From Bacteroidales bacterium (GTDB taxonomy: Bacteria; Bacteroidota; Bacteroidia; Bacteroidales; Lentimicrobiaceae), in NCBI GenBank assembly GCA_016788045.1, contig JAEUTG010000036.1, positions 27,525 to 91,524 of the forward strand: a DNA stretch of 64,000 nt, in the 5' to 3' direction. Positions within the stretch are counted from its first letter, which is position 1; each line of letters starts with the position of its first letter. Below, piece by piece: positions 57,954 to 64,000 of this stretch. A program made the position numbers and the translations under genes. Below the pieces are notes generated by a model, which saw only the letters and a program-made list of their open reading frames with translations, made no database searches and had not been told where the DNA came from.

Positions 57954-59341
57954 TGTCGGATGCTGATATTGTATTGACTTTTTATGATACGTATCTTGTG
58001 TATTACCTGAGTTGCAATGAGATGACCGATCAGAAAACTGATGAACCCACTGCAGGGTGCAGGAACAAAGCCTGTGATTACAGGGATTGTTCAGGCATTG
58101 AATGGTTGTGTTCTAAAAGCAGTTGTTCCATCGCATCAACCCGGCCCGACCCAGGCAAATGAAATCAGAACAGAGGATATCCCTTGAGATGTCCGTGCTA
58201 TAAACCTGAGCATGCACCCGCTGCTTGCAACAGGAAACTGAACCAATAAATCAAACTTTGATACCATGGTTTAAATGGACATATTGTTCAATTCCGGCAG
58301 AAAAAACCGGGTACACTCCGATCGTTTGCACGATGTGAGGGGTGCTCCGGTGAAGTGCAGCTGCATTCCGGGCTGGAAGCAAACGGGAAGAAATTCCTGT
58401 TCCAGGGAAGGTACGGCCGCTGTTGTCCGAAAGTTCGCCCTACCGGCGACTCCAGGGCATGGAAATCTCCATGGTGTTAAAAAAGTGTTCTCACTGTCCG
58501 CATCATACAGAGTCTGTGTGCTGCCGGATCGTAAACATCAATACCGGTATCTGATCTAAATGAGTTGAATGGATAACCTGACCCTGTACAGCAATCCGCT
58601 GGTGGCTTACCCTCATCGTTTTCACGATGGCAGGGGATCTCCATCCTGCACCTACGATTTCCGGGGATTGAACAAGCCCCAGGATTCATCCGGTGCACGG
58701 GCTGGTCCAACCCAGGCAATGTGCTGGGATAAAGCCCTGCAGCGTTCAGTATACCAGGCTATGCGTTTCACATAGTTGTCTCATTTTCAGCGCATACCCA
58801 GGTGTATGCAGATGAAAACCAGTTTGTTGATCTAACTTCAGAACCATGAAATGAATGGATAACAGCCATAGTTACGGGTTTCCTCACCAGATTTCTGCAT
58901 CCGGACTCCATATGAAGTGTGGAACCCCGGCAGGAAACAGAGGTAAACCCTGGTTTAAAAAACCGAGGGACAAGACCGATGATTCAGCCAGTCTGATTTC
59001 AGGTTTGCGGTTCAATTCCGCACTGTTAATCATTCCGGAGATATCTTCCGGATGGAATCGCTTTCACGCATTCCATCGACCTGCAAACCCTGTTCAACCG
59101 GCGTGCAAACCGGTAACGGGAGAGGTATGCCCTGAGGTGTACAACAAAAAACATTTCTTTAACGCTGTTTATCAGCTGTTTAAAACTACTGATTGTGCTA
59201 TACCGGCTTCTGCAGAACACCCTGTTGGTCTGCTGGAAATCCCATTTCGTAACAGCATGATCAACGACCACCTGGCAGATAAAACCGGGAAAGGGTCAGG
59301 ATTACGCATTTAGTCAGATAATGAACAAGGTTCGTTAAACG

Positions 59342-62300
59342 ATGAAAAGACCTGTATATAAACTGTTAAGTCTGATGGCAATGGCAAGCCTGCTGTTGCT
59401 GACCATGGCACCTGTCATGGCCCAGACCCATACTGTTTATGCCGGTCAGACCAGCGAACTCGGTGTGCAGGAATTACCTGGTCATACCTATGAATGGGAC
59501 CTTTTCACCGATGATGTCAGCATTAACTTTGCCGTAACTCCGGGTAATTGCCCTGCTGTAAACGCCTATTTTAACGGTCCTTCCACCGGTCCAACCGTTT
59601 CGGTTACCTGGCTGATACCGGGGGTGTATTATTACAGAGTGATCGCCACAGATCCTAAAGGATGCTCCAACCTGCGCATGGGAATGATGACCGTACTGAA
59701 TGCCGCACCGGTTGCCATTATTGAGGATATGTCACCCATCTGCGAAGGAGACCAGACTACCCTTACCATCAACCTCACGGGTACCAGCCCCTGGAGCCTT
59801 GACCTGGACGACGGATCTGCCATCATCACCTACAGCAACATCCTGGCATCACCGTTCATCCTGAACATCAGCCCGCTGACAACCACCTATTTTACAGTAA
59901 CCAGCCTAACCGATGCAAATACCACGAATGCCAATCCATCAAACACTGTTGAACTGATCGTCAACCCGCTTCCTGCAGGATCAAGGATTTACCATTACGA
60001 TCCGGTCTCCCTGATCGTTTCCAATGATATTCCTTATGTAATCGACAGTGTCTGCACAGGCTCAGAAAGAAACTACAGAATTGACGGAGAGCCGGGATCA
60101 ACCTACAGCTGGGCATTGACCGATCCGGGGGGAAATACCACTTTGCTTGCCGGAAGCAACGACCACATCAGCATTCAATGGAACCTTGCACCCGGAGATT
60201 ACACCCTGACAGCCATACAGACGGGTACACTGGGATGTTCCTCAACAGAAACCGGTATTATCAGGGTATTTGAGCCCCCGGCCGCACTGGCAGGAAACAA
60301 TGCTGTGCTGTGTAACAGCGATCCGTACACTTTAACAGAAGCCACCGCCTCAAATTACAGTACCCTGAGCTGGAGTTCATCGGGCGACGGAACCTTCGAC
60401 AATGCTGCTGCGCTTCACCCTATCTATACTTTCGGAACAGGAGATCTGGCCGCAGGAAATATTACGCTAACCCTAACCGTTCAGGGACTGGGTCGTGACG
60501 AAACCTGCACGGCTGCCACTTCATCGCTTGAGCTCATTATCACCAACCTGGCTACCACGGCATCCTCTGTGCCGGCAAGCTGCAGTGCCGCTTCTGACGG
60601 ATCAGTCACCATAACCGCCAGCGATGGCACAGAACCCTATTCCTTCACGCTGGAAGGAAATACCCAGCCTACCGGAGAATTTACCGGACTTGCCCCGGGT
60701 AGCTATAACTATTCTGTCGCTGATGCAACGGGATGTACGCTCAGTGGAGAAGTAACGGTCGGAGCCCTGGATCCGATTACTGCCGAACTGTTACAGACGA
60801 ATGTGGATTGCTTCGGGGCTTCCAACGGGGAAATCACCGTGGCGAATGCTTCCGGAGGCTCAGGTCTCTTTGAGTTCAGCATTGATCTGATCAACTGGCA
60901 ACCGGAAACTTCATTTACCGGATTGGCTGCCGGCAATTATACCATTTCAGCGCGTGACGCCAATGCCCCGCTTTGCCTCTACGAACTGGGGACGATCACC
61001 CTCACCGAACCAGAAATTCTGGCCGCAACCCTGAACTTCACCAACGAGACATTTGCCGGTGCCAACGACGGAACCATCACCGTGAGTGCTCCTACAGGTG
61101 GCTCAGGCAGCTATGAATACAGCATCGATGGCATCACCTGGCAGGCCTCGGGCAACTTTACCGCCCTCATTCCGGGCACCTACGATGTATTGATCCGCGA
61201 TGCCAATGCCGTATCCTGTTCACTGAACCTTGGCCAGGTCGAAATCCTGCCGGGTGGTTCACTCACCGCAACCGTGACCTTCACCGATGTCACCTGCTTC
61301 GGGGCAGCCGATGGTTCCATTACCCTTACCGATCCGCAGAACGGTTCGGGCAGCTATGAATACAGCATTGATGGTGGTGTCAACTGGCAAAGCTCCGGTC
61401 TCTTCACGGGCCTGACGCCAGACGCCTATGCCGTTGTGATGCGCGATGCCAACGAGGTGACCAATGTGACCAACCTGGGAACCGTCACCATCTCCGAACC
61501 GGCTATACTGGCAGCTTCAGTCACTTCAACCAACGAAACTTTTGCCGGCGCCAACGACGGCACCATCACCGTGAGCGCACCAACAGGTGGCTCAGGCACC
61601 TATGAATACAGCATCGACGGTATCAACTGGCAGGCCTCGGGCAACTTTACCGCCCTGGTTCCGGGCACTTACGATGTTTTGATCCGCGATGCCAATGCCG
61701 TATCGTGTTCACTGAACCTTGGTCAGATCGAAATTCTACCGGGTGGTTCACTTACTGCAACCGTGGCCTTCACCAATGTCACCTGTTTCGGGGCAGCCGA
61801 TGGTTCCATCTCCATCACCGATCCGCAGAACGGTTCGGGCAGCTATGAATACAGCATTGATGGTGGTGCCAACTGGCAACCCTCCGGTCTCTTCACGGGC
61901 CTGACACCAGACGCCTATGCCGTTGTGATGCGCGATGCCAACGAGGTGACCAATGTGGCCAATCTCGGAACCGTCACCATCTCCGAACCGGCAGAACTGG
62001 CGGCTTCGGTCACTTCAACCAACGAATCATTTGCCGGCGCCAACGACGGAACCATCACCGTGAATGCACCAGCAGGTGGCTCAGGCAGCTATGAATACAG
62101 CATCGACGGCATCAGCTGGCAGGCCTCGGGCAACTTTACCGCCCTGGTTCCGGGCACCTACGATGTATTGATCCGCGATGCCAATGCCGTTTCCTGTTCG
62201 GTGAACCTTGGCCAGATCGAAATTCTCCCGGGTGGTTCACTTACTGCAACCGTGGCCTTCACCAATGTCACCTGTTTCGGGGCAGCCGACGGTTCCATCA

Positions 62301-64000
62301 CCATCACTGATCCGCAGAACGGTTCGGGCAGCTATGAATACAGCATTGATGGTGGTGTCAACTGGCAAACCTCCGGTCTCTTCACGGGCCTGACACCAGA
62401 CGCCTATGCCGTTGTGATGCGCGATGCCAACGAGGTGACCAATGTGGCCAACCTGGGAACCGTCAACATCTCCGAACCGGCTGTACTGGCAGCATCGGTC
62501 ACTTCAACCAACGAGACTTTTGCCGGTGCCAACGACGGAACCATCACCGTGAGTGCACCAACAGGTGGCTCAGGAACCTATGAATACAGCATCGACGGCA
62601 TCAGCTGGCAGGCCTCGGGCAACTTTACCGCCCTGGTTCCTGGCACCTACGATGTATTGATCCGCGATGCCAATGCCGTATCTTGTTCAATGAACCTTGG
62701 GCAGATCGAAATTCTCCCGGGTGGTTCACTAACCGCAACCGTGGCCTTCACCAATGTCACCTGTTTCGGGGCAGCCGATGGCTCCATCACCATCACCGAT
62801 CCGCAGAACGGCTCGGGCAGCTATGAATACAGCATTGATGGTGGTGTCAACTGGCAAACCTCCGGCCTCTTCATGGGCCTGACACCAGACGCCTATGCCG
62901 TGATGATGCGCGATGCCAACGAGGTGACCAATGCGGCCAATCTCGGAACCGTCACCATCTCCGAACCGGCTGAACTGGCGGCTTCGGTTACTTCAACCAA
63001 CGAAACTTTTGCCGGTGCCAACGACGGAACCATCACCGTGAGTGCACCAACAGGTGGCTCAGGCACCTATGAATACAGCATCGACGGCATCAGTTGGCAG
63101 GCCTCGGGCAACTTTACCGCCCTCGTTCCGGGCACCTATGATGTATTGATCCGCGATGCCAATGCCATTTCGTGTTCAATGAACCTTGGTCAGGTGGTGA
63201 TTCTGTCTGGCGGTTCACTTACCGCAACCGTGGCCTTCACCAATGTCACCTGTTTCGGGGCAGCCGATGGTTCCATCACCATCACCGATCCGCAGAACGG
63301 CTCGGGCAGCTATGAATACAGCATTGATGGTGGTGTCAACTGGCAAATTTCCGGTCTCTTCATGGGCCTGACACCAGACGCCTATGCCGTTGTGATACGC
63401 GATGCCAACGAGGTGACCAATATAGCCAACCTGGGAACCATCACCATCTCCGAACCGGCTGTACTGGCGGCTTCGGTTACTTCAACCAACGAGACTTTTG
63501 CCGGCGCCAACGACGGAACCATCACCGTGAGTGCTCCAACAGGTGGCTCAGGCAGCTATGAATACAGCATCGATGGCATCACCTGGCAGGCCTCGGGCAA
63601 CTTTACCGCCCTTATTCCGGGCACCTACGATGTATTGATCCGCGATGCCAATGCCGTTTCCTGTTCGGTGAACCTTGGCCAGATCGAAATTCTCCCGGGT
63701 GGTTCACTTACTGCAACCGTGGCCTTCACCAATGTCACCTGCTTCGGGGCAGCCGACGGCTCCATCACCATCACCGATCCGCAGAACGGTTCGGGCAGCT
63801 ATGAATACAGCATTGATGGTGGTGCCAACTGGCAAACCTCCGGTCTCTTCACGGGCCTGACACCAGACGCCTATGCCGTTGTGATGCGCGATGCGAACGA
63901 GTTGACCAATGTGGTCAACCTTGGAACTGTCACCATCTCCGAACCGGCTGTACTGGCGGCTTCGGTTACTTCAACCAACGAAACTTTTGCCGGTGCCAAC
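59342..64000 (+). CDS. SprB-like giant repeat surface protein (5' part, truncated by window end)
   Basis: An uninterrupted frame of 1553 codons runs from ATG 59342 to the last base. A signal peptide (about 1-28, MAPVMAQ) is followed by PKD-like domains (about 30-400), including YEWDLFTDD and GCSNLRMG. From about residue 400 on, SprB-type repeats appear (ASDGSVTITASDGTEPYSF, GASNGEITV; each ends with an SxxxVxxAxGC-like or ARDANA motif). From residue 560 two alternating repeat types fill the rest. SprB-like proteins are mobile cell-surface adhesins exported by T9SS, usually with a type B sorting domain at the C-terminus, which here lies outside the window. It is preceded by the 2.3-kb spacer, so it probably has its own promoter. 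Confidence 0.9.
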   Translation, partial: MKRPVYKLLSLMAMASLLLLTMAPVMAQTHTVYAGQTSELGVQELPGHTYEWDLFTDDVSINFAVTPGNCPAVNAYFNGPSTGPTVSVTWLIPGVYYYRVIATDPKGCSNLRMGMMTVLNAAPVAIIEDMSPICEGDQTTLTINLTGTSPWSLDLDDGSAIITYSNILASPFILNISPLTTTYFTVTSLTDANTTNANPSNTVELIVNPLPAGSRIYHYDPVSLIVSNDIPYVIDSVCTGSERNYRIDGEPGSTYSWALTDPGGNTTLLAGSNDHISIQWNLAPGDYTLTAIQTGTLGCSSTETGIIRVFEPPAALAGNNAVLCNSDPYTLTEATASNYSTLSWSSSGDGTFDNAAALHPIYTFGTGDLAAGNITLTLTVQGLGRDETCTAATSSLELIITNLATTASSVPASCSAASDGSVTITASDGTEPYSFTLEGNTQPTGEFTGLAPGSYNYSVADATGCTLSGEVTVGALDPITAELLQTNVDCFGASNGEITVANASGGSGLFEFSIDLINWQPETSFTGLAAGNYTISARDANAPLCLYELGTITLTEPEILAATLNFTNETFAGANDGTITVSAPTGGSGSYEYSIDGITWQASGNFTALIPGTYDVLIRDANAVSCSLNLGQVEILPGGSLTATVTFTDVTCFGAADGSITLTDPQNGSGSYEYSIDGGVNWQSSGLFTGLTPDAYAVVMRDANEVTNVTNLGTVTISEPAILAASVTSTNETFAGANDGTITVSAPTGGSGTYEYSIDGINWQASGNFTALVPGTYDVLIRDANAVSCSLNLGQIEILPGGSLTATVAFTNVTCFGAADGSISITDPQNGSGSYEYSIDGGANWQPSGLFTGLTPDAYAVVMRDANEVTNVANLGTVTISEPAELAASVTSTNESFAGANDGTITVNAPAGGSGSYEYSIDGISWQASGNFTALVPGTYDVLIRDANAVSCSVNLGQIEILPGGSLTATVAFTNVTCFGAADGSITITDPQNGSGSYEYSIDGGVNWQTSGLFTGLTPDAYAVVMRDANEVTNVANLGTVNISEPAVLAASVTSTNETFAGANDGTITVSAPTGGSGTYEYSIDGISWQASGNFTALVPGTYDVLIRDANAVSCSMNLGQIEILPGGSLTATVAFTNVTCFGAADGSITITDPQNGSGSYEYSIDGGVNWQTSGLFMGLTPDAYAVMMRDANEVTNAANLGTVTISEPAELAASVTSTNETFAGANDGTITVSAPTGGSGTYEYSIDGISWQASGNFTALVPGTYDVLIRDANAISCSMNLGQVVILSGGSLTATVAFTNVTCFGAADGSITITDPQNGSGSYEYSIDGGVNWQISGLFMGLTPDAYAVVIRDANEVTNIANLGTITISEPAVLAASVTSTNETFAGANDGTITVSAPTGGSGSYEYSIDGITWQASGNFTALIPGTYDVLIRDANAVSCSVNLGQIEILPGGSLTATVAFTNVTCFGAADGSITITDPQNGSGSYEYSIDGGANWQTSGLFTGLTPDAYAVVMRDANELTNVVNLGTVTISEPAVLAASVTSTNETFAGAN
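61019..64000 (+). repeat. 489-bp tandem repeat array (six full units and a partial)
   Basis: Units begin near 61019, 61508, 61997, 62486, 62975, 63464 and 63953, exactly 489 bp (163 codons) apart, and are close to identical at DNA level. Each unit encodes two SprB-like subrepeats: one with ETFAGANDGTITV and one with TCFGAADGSIT. The period preserves the frame, so unit number can change without breaking the gene. The array continues past the window. Confidence 0.95.

Larger units (their letters stand above)
57072..59341. other. 2.3-kb spacer with diverged repeats, no supportable gene
   Basis: The composition is similar to coding DNA, yet all long frames lack family motifs. Related segments recur: ATCGTTTGCACGATG (58321), ATCGTTTTCACGATGG (58615) and ATCGCTTTCACG (59057); GACCCAGGCAAATG (58148) and AACCCAGGCAATG (58709); and TGAATGGATAAC at 58565 and 58852. 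Spacings are near 290 bp or multiples for most pairs. The stretch could be decayed coding DNA or a diverged non-coding array. Confidence 0.5.

Noticed and set aside
58855..59313. 152-codon plus-strand frame in the 2.3-kb spacer
   Set aside because: No domain, signal peptide or coding-like residue pattern; the spacer shows diverged repeats in which the frame is not kept between copies.
61019..64000. CRISPR-like regularly spaced repeats
   Set aside because: The 489-bp period is a multiple of three, units are contiguous without spacers, and the whole array is an open reading frame with SprB-like sequence.

Overview
The window reads as a chromosomal segment of a Bacteroidota bacterium (probably class Bacteroidia; genus not determinable by eye). 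The evidence is a SusC/SusD pair, a hybrid two-component (HTCS) regulator, GPH-family sugar symport, type IX secretion (T9SS) C-terminal sorting domains on several proteins, and SprB-like giant repeat adhesins.

Region 1 (1 to about 40.9 kb) is a beta-mannan/glucomannan utilization locus. A GH2 beta-mannosidase (minus strand) faces away from an HTCS sensor/regulator. Next come SusC, SusD and a TIG-domain surface glycan-binding lipoprotein, then a strong intrinsic terminator at 14.52 kb. After it lies a tightly packed run of eleven genes (14.57-32.78 kb): two GH26 mannanases carrying T9SS signals, a GH5 mannanase, two further clan-A hydrolases, two GH2 enzymes, a CBM6/35-like secreted protein, and three proteins that look cytosolic (an uncharacterized beta-sandwich protein, a YghZ-type aldo/keto reductase and a GlcG/HbpS-like protein). 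After an unrelated, frameshifted T9SS repeat protein (33.1-35.4 kb), a minus-strand operon (40.87 to 35.79 kb) encodes GH130 mannosylglucose phosphorylase, a GPH transporter, a cellobiose/mannobiose 2-epimerase and a third GH26. Together the locus can cut mannan at the surface, import oligosaccharides by SusCD, trim them with GH2/GH26 in the periplasm, import mannobiose, epimerize it to mannosylglucose and phosphorolyse it in the cytoplasm.

Region 2 (41.2-45.9 kb) holds a sigma-54 type response regulator and a hybrid histidine kinase with a C-terminal Hpt domain, transcribed convergently with 3 bp between stop codons, followed by a small GNAT-like protein.

Region 3 (46-64 kb) is a surface-protein region. 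It has a 2842-residue Gly-rich/PKD-like adhesin with eight tandem repeats, a possible 43-codon ORF, a 354-residue secreted protein of unknown family, a 2.3 kb spacer with no supportable gene but diverged repeats, and the first 1553 codons of a SprB-like protein dominated by a near-identical 489-bp tandem repeat that runs off the window. I saw no tRNA, rRNA, CRISPR array, transposase or integrase.
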